Shown here piece by piece: positions 13,109 to 25,455 of a stretch of DNA of 64,000 bases (position 1 is the first letter of the stretch; each line of letters opens with the position of its first letter). The DNA lies in assembly GCA_025403435.1 (NCBI GenBank), contig JAJQZP010000256.1, positions 372,001 to 436,000 on the forward strand. Reading direction: 5' to 3'. The DNA comes from Artocarpus heterophyllus (Eukaryota > Streptophyta > Magnoliopsida > Rosales > Moraceae). The translations under genes and the position numbers were made by a program. The notes beneath the pieces are model-generated. The model saw only the letters and a program-made list of their open reading frames with translations. It had not been told where the DNA came from and ran no database searches.

Positions 13109-13115
13109 CCAATTA

Positions 13116-16100
13116 TTTCGCTTCCTTCCAATCTCACCACCTAGATCTTGTGGGTAATATCTTCTCTCTCTCTCTCTCTATATATTTGTATATGTATAGC
13201 AAATTAAATATGCATGTACTTATTGTCTTACGTTGAAGATTTTCTTGATGGGTTTTAGAGTAAAGATAAAAAAAAATCTGGGGGTTGTTGGGCTAGAGCA
13301 GATTGGTGTAATGATGATGGTTTTTGACTGTTCTTTTAAATTTTTTATTTTGGAACTTTTGGTGTTCTGACTCAAGGGGAAAAGAGAAAAGAAAGACCAT
13401 CATCATTACTCTCTTATTTCTAACTCTAAATTTCATGGATGATGATTCAGTTTGGACAGTTTTTTTTTTTCATCATTTGCTCTTCTTTGTCAGTCCTTTT
13501 AAGAGGTCATCATCATTGGGCTGAGTTCTTCCATCATGGCTTCTCGAATCTTTTCTGTCCGTTTCTTCTCTTTCTATCTATCTAACTATCTACACCCTAA
13601 TCTACAAACCTTAATTCGCTTCTTTTATCTTTCAATTTCAAACCCTGTTTCTCACTTTTGCAATTAGGGTTTCAAAAAGCCCCTTTGTTTACTTTTGCTT
13701 CCCTTTGTTTTTGGGTCATAAATGAGATTTGTTTCCCAGATTTACTAATCTAGTGGTAACCAGACATTCATTTTTGTTGGTTTAAAAAAAGGCTTAAACA
13801 TGTATTTATTTTTGGTTTTTGTTCTTTTGTCACTATGTGTGTACTGATAGTGAATTACTTGTTGGAATTAACTGTGTTATCTCCGCCTCAAATTTTCTCT
13901 CATAACTTCTCCTGATCTGTTTTCTTTTGTTTTTTTTTTAATTATAACGTTGCGCATGTGTACAGATCTGATCTTATCATGTGTTGGGTTATCAGATTTT
14001 CACAATATAAGATCTGTTTATCATGTTTGGTTCTTTATCTCATCTGGGTCGGAGTTTTCTTTCTTCATTTGGCCATATTTTTTAAACAATGTTTGCAAAA
14101 GACTTTCTCCAGTTACGTTTGTCTTTGAAATATCATTTTACTGCGCAAGTTTCAATATATATATATACATATATGTACTGTTAGCCGCAGTTGAATGACA
14201 AATGATTACGGAGGGTGAAAAGAACAATAGTCTTCCCAAGAGAGACTTGATGATGAATATATGTATTTGACGGTGATGAATTTGAGGAATATTCAGATCC
14301 CGTTATTATGAAACATCTCGTTATTATTGTGTTTCCTTCCTTTTCTTATACCCCCTAACATGGTTTTTGTTTATAGTAAATCTCTGATTTTCGGCCTTCG
14401 CTCTATACCGAAAATCCTTTGCCTTTTCTACAAGCAACCTGAAGTTTTGAAACCCAACTTTCTTCTCTGTCTGATATATCTTTATTTGGGTTTATCAGAA
14501 ACTCATGAGTTTTACACAATGTGATAAAGAAAGCATCCAATGTGGTAAAGAAAGAATAAAACTTTGTTAACATGTCCTGTCTCCTGAACCTAATTCTATA
14601 TATATCCATGTTTTTGTTTCTCACATGAAATTAATACCAAACTAGTCTTCCAACATTATGATTGAAGTTATAAATTTAGTCCAAAATTAGTTACATATTT
14701 ATATGATCATATCATATATGTTCATGTTTATCATATATCTTGAAGTTTCATAGTTAGTTTGCTTGGAATATATATAGATATTTCTGCATAGAATTTTACT
14801 TTCTTTCTTTCTCTACACACAACATAGAAAGCAACAGAAGAGTAGTGACGTTTAAAAATGCATGTGGCAGTGAAAGAGCTAGCTAGATAGATAGATTCAT
14901 GGAGAAAAGAAAAGAAGTTTCGTGTATTTTCATAAGCAAGTCATGAGATAAGAGGGGAAAGGTACAGTTATAAGATTGTTTTTAGAAAGAAAGAAAGAAA
15001 TCAGATTTGAAAGAAAAGCAGCAAAAGTTGATTGGAAAAGTAAAAATTGACGATGATGAATGCTCAATGAACTGATGATGATGATGATCATCATGATCAT
15101 GAACAACAACAAGTCAGTGGGCAGTACAGTAGCCATGATAGGTGTCTCATTCTGTCATTAATTTCTGAAGCTGTTAATGTGGTGGTGCTGGTGCATATGC
15201 AACCACTGAACGCCATTAATGTGTTTTTTTTTTTTTGGTTTTCGTTGCGCTTTCTTTCTTCTCTTTCTGATCATATCTGAATCATTTACCATTACACGGT
15301 TGGGTCAACATCAGCAGTTACGCCATGGATTCCTCTTTTCCTGACTGTCATATTTAATACGGAATGTGATGTATCTATTTCCCCTACAACTGTTATTTTG
15401 TATGCACACACGTATATAATTTTGTCTATATATATATATGTATATTTGCTTTTCCTAAAGAACTGCAACATGATACATATTTAACTAGCATGTTTGGAAG
15501 GGTGGTTTGAATTTTGGAATTTCAATCACCTAAACAGCATAAAGTTGTGGTTTGAATTCTGAAATTTCATTCACCTAAACAGCATAAAATTTTAAAATAT
15601 TACAGTATATAGTCTAAATTATTATGGTTTAAACTTTTCTTTCAACCATCGTATGCGTGACACTATGTTAAAAACATGTCATACTAAAAAATTTAATCAT
15701 CTCTTTGCAATAATAGTGTTACGTGAAATAAATATCTTGTCATACTTTATATATCTATATGTTATATATACATATATGTACTCATTTTTTTGGTGGGTAT
15801 TTCAAAAACTTTTAAGAATTTAGTCTCTATTCCTGTACACTCTAAAAATTAAAAAGACTGTCAAGTTATTATAAAAGTCATCCAAGTTTCTTTTTCCTGC
15901 TTTGTTATCTACTTTATGGGTGCAAAACCCAAGTCCAAAAGGATTCTGATCCATTATTACTCAACGTTAATGCAAGCCTCTTCGAGTTGGTCAGTTTGTG
16001 TTTGCATGCATTTGCAGGTTCATAAATATTAAATTTAAATGATTCATACTACCGAATCATTGGAACTTGTGCTAACATGTGCATGGTCTATATCTCTCTC

Positions 16101-16247
16101 CCCTCTTGTATATACGTGCTGACCTCTTTGGTTTTCAGGATTAATCTGTAATATTTGTTGACTCTGTGGTAAATAAAATGTAGAACTCCTCAGAGGGCGT
16201 GAACTTTTTGTTTGATTTCTTAGTTCTTGGTGTGTGCGCAGAGATAG
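13116..16247. other. Non-coding region downstream of MIR166
   Basis: No convincing coding gene. The first part may be the 3' portion of the MIR166 primary transcript, whose end cannot be placed. 15485-15600 carries a roughly 50-bp direct duplication (GTGGTTTGAATT..GGAATTTCAATCACCTAAACAGCATAAA) and looks like a decayed MITE. Short (CT)n, (TA)n and ATG/GAT trinucleotide runs also occur, for example near 13160 and 15070. Confidence 0.45.

Positions 16248-16306
<59 letters not shown>
16248..16306. repeat. Compound (TA)n-(GA)n microsatellite
   Basis: An uninterrupted TA run of about 23 bp is followed by an uninterrupted GA run of about 36 bp. Reading frames crossing it on the minus strand encode only Ser-Leu and Tyr-Ile repeats and are not genes. 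Confidence 0.9.
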
Positions 16307-16310
<4 letters not shown>

Positions 16311-17333
16311 AATTGTTGATGTGATCATACCAAGATTGAGAGGAGTCGTCGTCGACATTGCTTTTCAAAATCTACTGTTTGTTTTAAGAAGCTATTTCAG
16401 TTAGTAGAGCATTTAGGACAAACGTTCCAACTCTCAAATTTGAATCATATAATATATGTTTACTTTACGCTGTTATATGAGAGCTTTATGAAACCACTCA
16501 ACCTAAACACCTTTTGATTATTTCAGAATACATACAAGATGCAAGCTGGGCTACAGTGGTCATGTTTCTTTCTTTCTTTATATATATGTATATATGTATA
16601 TATGTGTGTGTGAGAAGATAATTTATAGAGATCCAGGTTTATCCCACTACCATAAATTTTGAATTTAATAAGTCTTAGTGGGCACGCGCGAGAGAACTTT
16701 TGTTTTGTTCTTTCTTCCGGTTATGGCGTATTATATTAATTTATTACTTTTAACTTCTAGTTTTTGTCCTAATTGCAAGGTAATCTGCATAAAGCTCTTC
16801 ATCGAGATTGCTTACGGATTCGCATGTACTAGTTCAAAATCAACTCATAAAAAAAAAAAAACTCCAAAGAGGTCAGACCACAAAAGTTCTCTCAATATTT
16901 TATTCTGACCTACTGGCATTATAACCGTTGCAAGGATAAAACTGCCATTATACGTTTGGGGAATATTCCAGATTATTTTTGTATTTTATTCAGGAGCAGT
17001 TTCATGAAGGATAAAAAAAAAAAAAGACCCTCCTGCAGACTTGCACGTGTAAACTTAATACCATAATGAACATTTGATACGGATTCCTCTCTCTTTCTCT
17101 GTCTCTCTCTTTTTTCTTTTTTCTTCTTTTTTATTTTTTGCTCTTTTGGAAATGGATTTTTTTTTTTTTTAGCAATTAACACCCTAAAGACAAGGCAAAT
17201 TAAATAACAGAAAAAGATCTGTTTTAGTGATATATTTTAAAACCCTTCATGCTTTCGAACATGAAGACTATATGCATTCTTTTTTTTTTTCCCTTTAAAA
17301 TCAGTGATCATGTCTTTATGTAGCTTATTGATA

Positions 17334-17513
17334 GAGCGTTTGATATTTTGCCTTTCGAACTAAAACTTTAGATTGCTACAATATGACTCTCATTTACTAT
17401 AATATCAAGAAAAAAATAATTTTACAGTATAAAGCTCTCACATATTTCAATGGTTTAAACTAAAATTAGTTGAAATCAAAGGTTAATTTGAATCAATACT
17501 CTTGAAGCACCCT
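17334..17513. mobile_element. Decayed MITE of the window's common family
   Basis: Begins GAGCGTTTGATATTTTGCC and ends near GAAGCACCCTAT. The interior has ATATGACTCTCATTTACTATAA and CAGTATAAAGCTCTCACATA, inverted versions of the shared GAGAGCTTTACACTG motif. Borders are approximate. Confidence 0.35.
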
Positions 17514-17798
17514 ATAAGTTACACCAATTTATCCCAAGATTCTGAAGCCACTAATTTTATATATTTATTTATTTTTCTGAGCAAGTGTATAGTTATCCAC
17601 ATTCTCTCCTAAATGGACTTCAACAATGACTGTAACCAATAATGGGAGTGAATGCTCCTTCTTCTTTCTAAATTTGATCGGCCGAAAAAAGCCTAGCGAC
17701 TGGTTGGCTTTCTCTCTGGTTTGATTCATTGTTTGATCGTTATTAACAAAAGGCGGCATTATTGAAATGCTGACTTGATTGAACTTGCTCTATATATA

Positions 17799-17981
17799 GG
17801 GTGTTTGGGAAAGTAGTTTAAACCATCATAGGTGTTTGGAAGAGTAGTTTAAACCATCATATCAGTTTGGGTTTAAGAATTGTAGCATATAAGAACTTTA
17901 CACTATAGTTTTTATAATAATATATAAAAGCTTTACACTGTTTATAGTTCAAACCAATGGTTTAAACCATTTTACCAAAAC
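17799..17981. mobile_element. MITE of the window's common family
   Basis: The left edge GGGTGTTTGGGAAAGTAGTTT and right edge AAACCATTTTACCAAAAC are an imperfect inverted pair. The left edge is duplicated in tandem (about 31 bp, 17801 and 17832 starts). The interior carries TGTAGCATATAAGAACTTTACACT and AAAAGCTTTACACTGTTTATAG, shared with the copies at 6217 and 29745. No coding capacity. Confidence 0.5.
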
Positions 17982-19944
17982 TTATGATCCAAATCTTTCA
18001 AGAAGTCCTTATCTAATAGGTCTTTTTAAGTTTTTTTAAAGTTTTTAGGGATGAGCTCTCTTCCTTCTTGGCCATCCACGTGCATATCAAGATTTTTGCA
18101 TCTCTCTGAGATTGGATTGTTGTGGCCTACTGAACCATGTAAAACAATTTCTTTTACGGTACCTAGTTGAACCAGTGCCTGTGAGAGCAGAATTTTTGTT
18201 GTTGAACTATTACAAGGCACCATATATAACCTGACTAGGGATCAAATAGATCAATCGCGCGTGTTAATTAATCACCATAATCAAATGAATGTTCGCGTGG
18301 AACCTTGTTGCTGTGTCAAAAGAGTAAAATTACAAAATAGTAAATCATCTGGAAAACAAGTTCTTATTGAACAGGAAAGAAAATCTCCTATTTAATTTGT
18401 ACATACATCTTACTCTTTTTTCCACTCATTAATTTGTCACCTTTAAGTACTTGGGAATTTTGCCAAACCCTGAAGTAACTAACTTCTTTGGTGGCTATTA
18501 CTTTCTGATATGATGCACAAAAAACTGATTAGGTAGACAAAGAATATGGTAAACAAATTGGATAAAGAATTTGCTTCCAAAAAAATATAAATGTGATGGG
18601 GGATCGAATGGGATCGCTCTAATCTTTATGACCGTAAAGAGAATCTAAGGCTAAAAGCGATTATGTATGTGTGTGTATATATATTGTAGGAAATAAGGTC
18701 CTGGGAGGAATGGCCCACATTAACATATATTCCCTGACATTATCAAAGGTTTCTCTAGACGTTAACAACAATTTTCGCTGAAGGCCTCCTATAGGTAAGC
18801 CCTATTGAGGAGTGCATCACCTTAAACTCACCAAATATGGTAAAGATAAAGGTATTGGGGGCATGGTCTCAAAAACTCTAAATGGAGTATTATGCTGATA
18901 TAAAACAAGTCTTCACGTTTAACATCCGCAAAGGATAATTCATTGCTTGAACTTCCACTTAGGAGTGCGTAACCCCCTCAAATACGCTAAATGTAAAAGT
19001 ACAACAGACGTGGTCTTAAAAACACTAAATCGAGTATCATATTGACGTAAAACAAGTCTTCATATCTAATACCCACGAAAGGATAAATCAATGCTCAAGC
19101 TTGTTACACAAGCCTACCATGATACTCTATTGCTATTAGACTCCCGTACTTGATGGTCAAAAGCAATTATAAAATATTAAGAAGCAAAGTGACGAGTTTC
19201 TCTTATGTTTGGAATTTTCATTTTTCTACAATGTTATACCACCAAGTTTTGTGGTATGATACTGGCCGTCAGCTCTTTAAAATGTTATGCTTAATTTAAG
19301 CTCAGCTTTTCCATCATATGTTTAAAATTCAACTCTTTATAAATGGTTTGTACCCTAGTTAACAGCAGCTTTACAAATAAGCCATCTTTTTATATTGTAG
19401 ATTGAAATATGCTACATGAAAAAAACTCTTTGAAAAAATACCATAAGTCAATTTTTTTTTTTTATAATTTTGTTCTTGCAGTGATTCTTGTGAGTAGCAT
19501 ATAATGTAAAAGTTTTTTTACGAGGACAAAAGCCAATCTATTGTTTAATAAGATGGCAGTGGACATAAACATCTCCTGATTAACACCAGGTCTCTCATGT
19601 GTCTTGTATCATGGGCTACACAAAGTTTGGTTATGGACCTGAAGCTGTGGACGTCTACCGTGAACATTTTCCAAGTACAAATTATACGTCTAGACTCCAG
19701 CCACAGTATTATAACTTGTAGGTCCAAAAGTGTCTAATCATCTGCATTGGTTTATACTTGTAATAACAAGCAGCGACAGTGATGTGCGCCCTTGCGTGCT
19801 AGGACTATTGTCAATATACAATGTCAATATCAATGTTTAATTTGACATGAAAAAGATAAAAATAACATATACCATATGATATTTTATTGTGTGTTTTATG
19901 ATATAATGCTACTTTAAATTTTATATCTACTTATTATTATAATT
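17982..19944. other. Intergenic sequence, no gene seen apart from the tandem repeat
   Basis: No reading frame here resembles a known protein. The main structure is the two-copy tandem repeat at 18805-19105, annotated separately. Confidence 0.45.
18805..19105. repeat. Diverged two-copy tandem repeat, about 153-bp period
   Basis: Two adjacent units begin TTGAGGAGTGCATCACC (about 18805) and TTAGGAGTGCGTAACCC (about 18958). They share the order GGTCTCAAAAACTCTAAAT / GGTCTTAAAAACACTAAAT, then GAGTATTATGCTGATATAAA / GAGTATCATATTGACGTAAA, then ACAAGTCTTCA, then GGATAA. They differ at many positions, so the duplication is old. I do not recognise the sequence. There is no open frame through both units. 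Confidence 0.65.
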
Positions 19945-20423
19945 AAGGTTATTTATCTTTTTATGTCTTATATTTTAGTTTATTCAAATACTATATGTTT
20001 ATTTTTTGATCTCATTAAATATATACCTTTAGATTAAATTTAGTGTATAAATTCATATCTTTTTTTAATTAATCTTTAGCTTTGACCGATAAAATTGTCC
20101 AAAATGCCCTCAAATTGAAAATAAAAGAAACTTTAAAAATTAAAAAAAAAAATAAATGCTAAGGTTTTAACTTAAAAAATGTATAGAATACGCTCAAAAT
20201 TGGGTGTTTTGTATGTCTTTATCTTTGTTTTCTTTTTTTTTTAGTTTTAATTTTTTTTCTCTTTTAGTTAAGGATAATTTGGCCGTTTTAAAAGTCAAAA
20301 TTAACTATTGATTGAAGTAAGGTATAGATTTATATATTAAATTTAGTATGAAGGTATACATTTGATAAGATCAAAAACAAAAATTTATCTAAAACAGACA
20401 GTATATACAGATAAATATCCCTT
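19945..20423. mobile_element. Foldback MITE, about 480 bp
   Basis: The outer arms of more than 100 bp are inverted copies of each other. The left arm starts AAGGTTATTTATCTTTTTATG and the right arm ends CAGATAAATATCCCTT. Inside, TTTTTTGATCTCATTAAATA pairs with the inverse of TTTGATAAGATCAAAAAC, and ATTAAATTTAGT recurs on both arms. Both ends are flanked by ATAATT (19939-19944 and 20424-20429), a possible 6-bp target duplication, though in AT-rich sequence. Non-coding. The superfamily is not determined. Confidence 0.6.
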
Positions 20424-20429
20424 ATAATT

Positions 20430-21319
20430 ATGTAGCTTTGAAGCTTTTAAAAGTAAAAAAAGGGTCATAGTTGAAAGGTTGTAAGAGAGATTTCTAAAAC
20501 GGGTGAGTTGATCGGAGCTTTTGTCGGCAGAGTTTGGGAATTTTTTTTTAATTTTTCTTTGTATTGTAGTTTGTAATAATGGTTGTCTTTATCACTACTA
20601 CAAACCACGCAGGTTAAAGAAAAATAGTGTTTTTTTTTTTAATTGCATAGATGACCTTGGATGTTAGGAGTGCCATAAAAGGGCATTGCCACTATACCAT
20701 TGTTTTCAGAGATGAAGCTATATACAGCTGAGGAAAGATGGTCTTCTTTCTTGAAGTTTTTTTCCAACCAATCTCATAATATGTGAAATTCTCCCTTCCT
20801 AAATATGAAATTGTATGTTTCACTCAGTTTATGATATGTGAATTGTGAGAAAATATTTAACGTATGTTACCATCTCTCCTAACTTATTTTTCTAGCTCTG
20901 CAGCTGATTGTTTTGTTGTGGTTAAGCATGCAATCACGCTGTTCCATTAAAAAAGCTTGTAAACTTCTGTATTCATGGGCTCTTTTTAAGACATTAACAC
21001 AAACTATGATATTTTTCACAAAATAGATTGTCATATAAATTCGAGGCATATATGGGAATATTAATATTTTTGTTCCATCCCCAAAAAGTAACTTCACCAT
21101 AATATATGGCAACCAAGTACAGATTAAATGTTCCTACCTAAATTACACCCACCACCCCTAACATAAACGAAATAAACAATGATCAAAAGAAAAAGCGGAT
21201 CTATATATATTTACTTCGTACATTTATTGAAGATGGCCTATCAATGTGTCATAATCTATTCACATGCACGCAACCACCACATATTAATTAAATGTCGAGT
21301 AGTTGTTTCAATATGCATG

Positions 21320-21364
<45 letters not shown>

Positions 21365-22844
21365 TCCTTACATGAGATCATTTCTATTAAGTAATAACAT
21401 AAGATCAAAATCTGAGACTGTTGGTCTATTTTGATCAGAACAGATTTTCAATATATATCTGGCTTTATCACAATGTACTAATTTGTGAATATTTGGAATG
21501 AAAATAATAATAATAATAGGAATGAGTCATAACCACTGTACTTCTGATAGTGTTCAAACTCTTTACTCCAATGTTGCGCCGACGTTTCAATCATGCACGC
21601 CTTTTGCTTCTACTTCAACCAGAGACTTAATTTGCTTGCTCTAAGTAACTGCATGCACAGTGTTAATTTTAGATGCCAAAAGAGCTGGCCTTCACTGTAA
21701 TGCTATCATGTACCAAAAAAAAATGCTAAAAAGGACTATACGTGTCATTATTTAGAAACGAGCAATCCTATTTAATCTTATAAGTTATAAACTCACTACC
21801 AACAAAATAGTAGGACTCAGTTTAAAAAATATATTACATACTAGATTCGGGCTCATAGTTTTGCGAATAACGGAGTTATAATCCCGTAGAGATGAGATGA
21901 AAACAATTTTTCTTTAAAAAGGAAGTCAACATTAATATATTGCAATCTTTTAGTTTGAATCTGAAAAATTCTAGTTCCAACAGGTTTTAATACTGATTCA
22001 ATATAACAGGGATTTGAATTAGAGCAGTTTCAAAGTTTGTGGTTTAAGTTGTTGATTTTAAACTGACATTTAGAACGTAAAAGCTTAAATAAAAAATAAA
22101 ACAGTACATCAAAAAACTAGTGTTTGAGAATATCAATTTAAACTATAGTTTAGTAAGAAAAACAAAAATAAGAAATGTTTTTACTATAAAGAATGCTTTA
22201 AAATAGTCAGAACTTAAAAGAGGAGTCAAGTTTTCAAAACTAATAGTTTAGCTCCATTTAAAGTATCTCTATTGTTATAAACTATTGCTTTATTTTGTTT
22301 ACCAAATGCCCGTTTAAGTTAAACGCATAGGCTCAAATGGGAAAAATCTATGACCAAACACTTTATATACTATTTTATCTCACAAAATTTGATTTTGAAG
22401 GTGTTCAGGGGCAATTCTTAAAATATAACCAGCTATTTGTCTCTGCCACAAACCAATTCAATTCTCCACAATGTTCACGGACTATATATGCACTGTTCAT
22501 ATGGGCTGTCGGTGTCAGTTTTGACCACCAACACCGACACCTCTGCAGGTGTGTTTACCCATGCACACTAAATATACAATATATAGAAGGCAAAAAATAA
22601 TAATAGTAATAATAATAATAATATACGCCAAGTGAAATTGTACCCATTTGGGTAATCTACATATCTACTTGTTAAGGCTTACTTCGTATCAGAAAGACTG
22701 CAATATATAGCTGGCCAATTAGCACAAATCTTTGCACCATAACGGCCATGAAAGCTGTGGCCGAAAAGGCAGATTACTGGGCTCTCATGCATTTACTCTC
22801 CTTTAAGTCTGTTTATAATGTACATGTATTATGATAAGTGTTTA
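20430..22844. other. Intergenic sequence, no gene seen
   Basis: AT-rich, with a (TA)n tract at 21320-21361, a (AAT)n tract near 22600 and a possible decayed MITE between about 22020 and 22310 (TTTAAACTG / TTTAAACTA motifs, ending near ACCAAATGCCC). No protein-like frame was recognised. Confidence 0.45.
21320..21361. repeat. (TA)n microsatellite
   Basis: About 21 uninterrupted TA units. Confidence 0.9.
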
Positions 22845-25029
22845 TGTAACGCCTCGAAATTTATTTAACGTTAATGTAATATAAATGATGAATTAGTGTG
22901 CCATAATTAACGTTTTAACATTAATTAGATTATTTGGTTGGATTTTAAATTTTTGGTTATTTTATTAATTTGATGAATCCAAATGATTCCTTATTGTTTT
23001 AAAATGATGTTTTGAGTTTTAAAACACAACAATTTGTAAAATATTAAAAATACTCCGTTTTGCAAAACCGTGGGCGGCACATGGTTTTCGCACAGTAAAA
23101 CCGCCCACCGATTTTCTCTATTTATTTCCTTCTTCTCTCTCTCTCCTCACTCTCACGCAGCCTCTCTCTCTCTCTTCCTCTTGATATCTCTCGGCAATCT
23201 CTCTCTCTCTCTATCTCTCTCAAAATTTTTGAAACCAAATTCGAGTCCAAGCTTCGGGTTAGCAAGGAGGAGGCTCGGGGACGTGATTCAGCAACCGAGA
23301 ATGCGGATTGAAGCTTCGATTCGAGGTTAGATTCGAAATTTCTAAACTTTTTACAAAATTTTCAATTTTGTACATTTTTGAAATTTAGGGTTGTTTAAGC
23401 TTAGAAAACCGTGGATTTGAGTTAAATGAACTTAGAACAACTTGAATCTAAGCTTAGATTGAAGAAAAACGGATTGAATTCAAGATTTTTCATTTTTCTC
23501 CTCATTTTCTCATTTTTGAATTTTTGAGGATTTCGAGTTTAAATCTTGTTTAAATGAGTTCAAACATGTTCTAGTATGTTTTTCTATCAACTATGATTGT
23601 TTTTCATGCCTGGGATTTGAGAAAAACAGGTTAGAATCAAGATTTGAATTTTGGGGATCGAGAAACCCGTGGCTGGGATTTCTGGATTTTCCCAGTTCGG
23701 CAGGCCGAACTGTGTGTTCGGCAGGCCGAACTGTGTGTTCGGCAGGCCGGAGTGATGATCGGTAGGCCGGTGTTCTTCCGACCGGCAGGCCGAACCTGGG
23801 GAAGTGTTCGGCCGACCGAACTTTGCTTCCGGCAGGCCGAACTGTGCAGTTCGGTCGGCCGAAGCAGGGAGTCCGGCAGGCCGACCGAGGCATGGAAAAT
23901 TTTGTGATTTTTCCCCGTTTTCACTGTTTTGAACCCTGATTTAAATCCCAACCTTATAGAATGATTTTAATGATACAAATGGCACACTAGGACATCATGA
24001 AATGATTTAGTAACATAGAATGTTTCAAACTAGATATTGATCGACTTAGTTTGTATCTAGGATCGTTCGTGGTTCCGTGGAGCTAACGTATAGCGGACCG
24101 GGATTACGGTGTGGGGCACCGGCACGAGTATTGAGGTAGGACTTCTATCATATTTTCTTGGTAGCCTGGTTTTGAAATGATTTGACTTTGAAAAGGATTT
24201 CTATCAAAATGTTTTCAACGGTTGTTTGGAAATGGTTTTATCGGTTATATTTTAATATACCGTGATTATGAAATGAATTTCATAATGAACGTAATTGACA
24301 ACACTCGGTAATTGGGTTTTGAATGATAATGATAATAAACACAAAGGCATGATGCCATATCAGAGATCGGGTCGTGTAGCGATCGACCTTGGGGGCAGGT
24401 CCCGAAACCCAGCTGGGCCACTACGGTGGTGATATCATGGTTTGCCTAGGTAAAAGAGAAATTGTATTTCTGATTTGTGCGAGTAGACTGTTCTGAGTCA
24501 AGACGGTTCTACTCAAATTATCTATTTATTTATTTATTTAAGGTTTCTTTTGAGTACTCATAACAATGAACTGTTTCTTTAAATTCAATTATTTATAAAA
24601 CATAGTCCTACTGAGCCTTTCGCTCACGTTTTATTGTTTTAAATTTCCCCCCTTCTAGGTGGTTTCCCATTTAGGTTTGGAGATGATTCTTCGGACCGAA
24701 CTCAGGAGCAATAGGAGGAATTGATTTATATTTTGTACTATTTAATCAAGACATGTAAGAGTTAACTTTATTTGTACTTAGACTGTAATTGTATTTATGA
24801 TATTGTCAGAACCATGTGTGTGCACAAGTTGTGGGTTGTGGAACCCATACTCGTAGTTCTTTATTAATTTTTATTATTTGCTTAATATTTATAAACTTTT
24901 TGTAAAATGTGGTGGAAATCTCTTTATTTTTCACTTAATTTGATCCTTAAACCATTGGTTTTAATTAAATTCTCTTTTAATTAACTTAAATAATCCGCCA
25001 CGTCACCTCCCGTACCTCGGGGCGTGACA
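22845..25029 (+). mobile_element. Solo LTR of a Ty3/gypsy-type retrotransposon, family A
   Basis: Starts TGTAACGCCTCGAAATT and ends CCTCGGGGCGTGACA, so it has TG...CA ends of the common plant gypsy LTR type. It is flanked by GTTTA (22840-22844) and GTTCA (25030-25034), a 5-bp duplication with one mismatch. No internal region is attached, so it is a solo LTR of about 2,185 bp. A related copy lies inverted at 49143-51295. A CT-rich tract at 23130-23220 and a 21-bp palindrome array at 23695-23890 lie inside. The reading frames open across the array in several frames at once are a by-product of the 21-bp period. Confidence 0.8.
23695..23890. repeat. Array of CGGCAGGCCG palindromes, 21-bp initial period
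   Basis: The perfect unit GTTCGGC-AG-GCCGAAC begins at 23695 and 23716, with a third, partly changed unit at 23737 (exactly 21 bp apart). Six more degenerate units follow, for example GATCGGTAGGCCGGTG, GTTCGGCCGACCGAAC and GTTCGGTCGGCCGAAG. The last two types are near reverse complements of each other. The array is strikingly GC-rich against its surroundings. Related arrays occur at 50308-50438, 55485-55545, 56575-56790 and 63156-63240. Confidence 0.85.
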
Positions 25030-25034
25030 GTTCA

Positions 25035-25455
25035 CTGGCTACACAATTACAGCAAACAATAATTCAGCTCCATAGGAAACTATTGAATAATCAACTCATT
25101 AGAGCTCTTTTTGATTGGAGTAAATAAACGACCAAATTCTTATTCTATTTATGTTTTATTATGATAAAAAGAAGTCCTATATACAATCATGGTCCCAAGC
25201 ACTTTAAATCTAAGTAGTAACCATTTATATTTAAACTCAAAATAGACCACTCAACATTAATTTTTAACCATAAATAACCCCACCCTTAACGCTTGACCAA
25301 CAAAGTTGAATAGTGTTGAACGAGTGAAAGTAGTAATTCAATATTAATGCAAGTTACAAACTTACGTTAACTCAGAGATAGCCATATTAAAGTAATAGCC
25401 CATATACATTATTTCATTCATCAAAACCATTTGTGTAGCCCATAATTTCTCAAAC
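25035..25455. other. Intergenic sequence, no gene seen
   Basis: AT-rich sequence between the solo LTR and the GLOX pseudogene. No promoter or reading frame could be supported. Confidence 0.4.

Larger units (their letters stand above)
12921..13115 (+). ncRNA. MIR166: MIR166 precursor hairpin (pre-miR166)
   Basis: A plant MIR166-type foldback. The 5' arm holds GGGGAATGTTGTCTGGCTCG and the 3' arm holds CGGACCAGGCTTCATTCCCC. They pair over the usual miR166 duplex, with a TT/AA step and a G-U-rich middle. The duplex arms are separated by about 141 nt, a fairly long terminal region. miR165/166 guides cleavage of class III HD-ZIP transcripts (REVOLUTA, PHABULOSA and PHAVOLUTA in Arabidopsis) and so controls leaf polarity, meristem and vascular patterning. 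No other protein-coding or RNA gene in this part of the window competes for the locus. The precursor's outer ends are estimates; the mature arms are exact matches to the family as I know it. Confidence 0.95.

Noticed and set aside
14930..15136. 68-codon minus-strand frame with an isoleucine run
   Set aside because: Produced by a GATGAT trinucleotide run; no other support.
22337..22600. 87-codon plus-strand frame
   Set aside because: No motif and AT-driven composition; sits next to TE sequence.
23695..23890. CRISPR-like array of palindromic repeats
   Set aside because: Units are adjacent or separated by only a few bases of related sequence, not unique spacers, and the genome is a plant's.
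23591..23951. Overlapping reading frames of 87-104 codons on both strands (Ser-Ala-Cys-Arg / Pro-Ala-Glu repeats)
   Set aside because: They are open in several frames only because the 21-bp palindrome array has a period divisible by three and lacks stops. No protein family signal.
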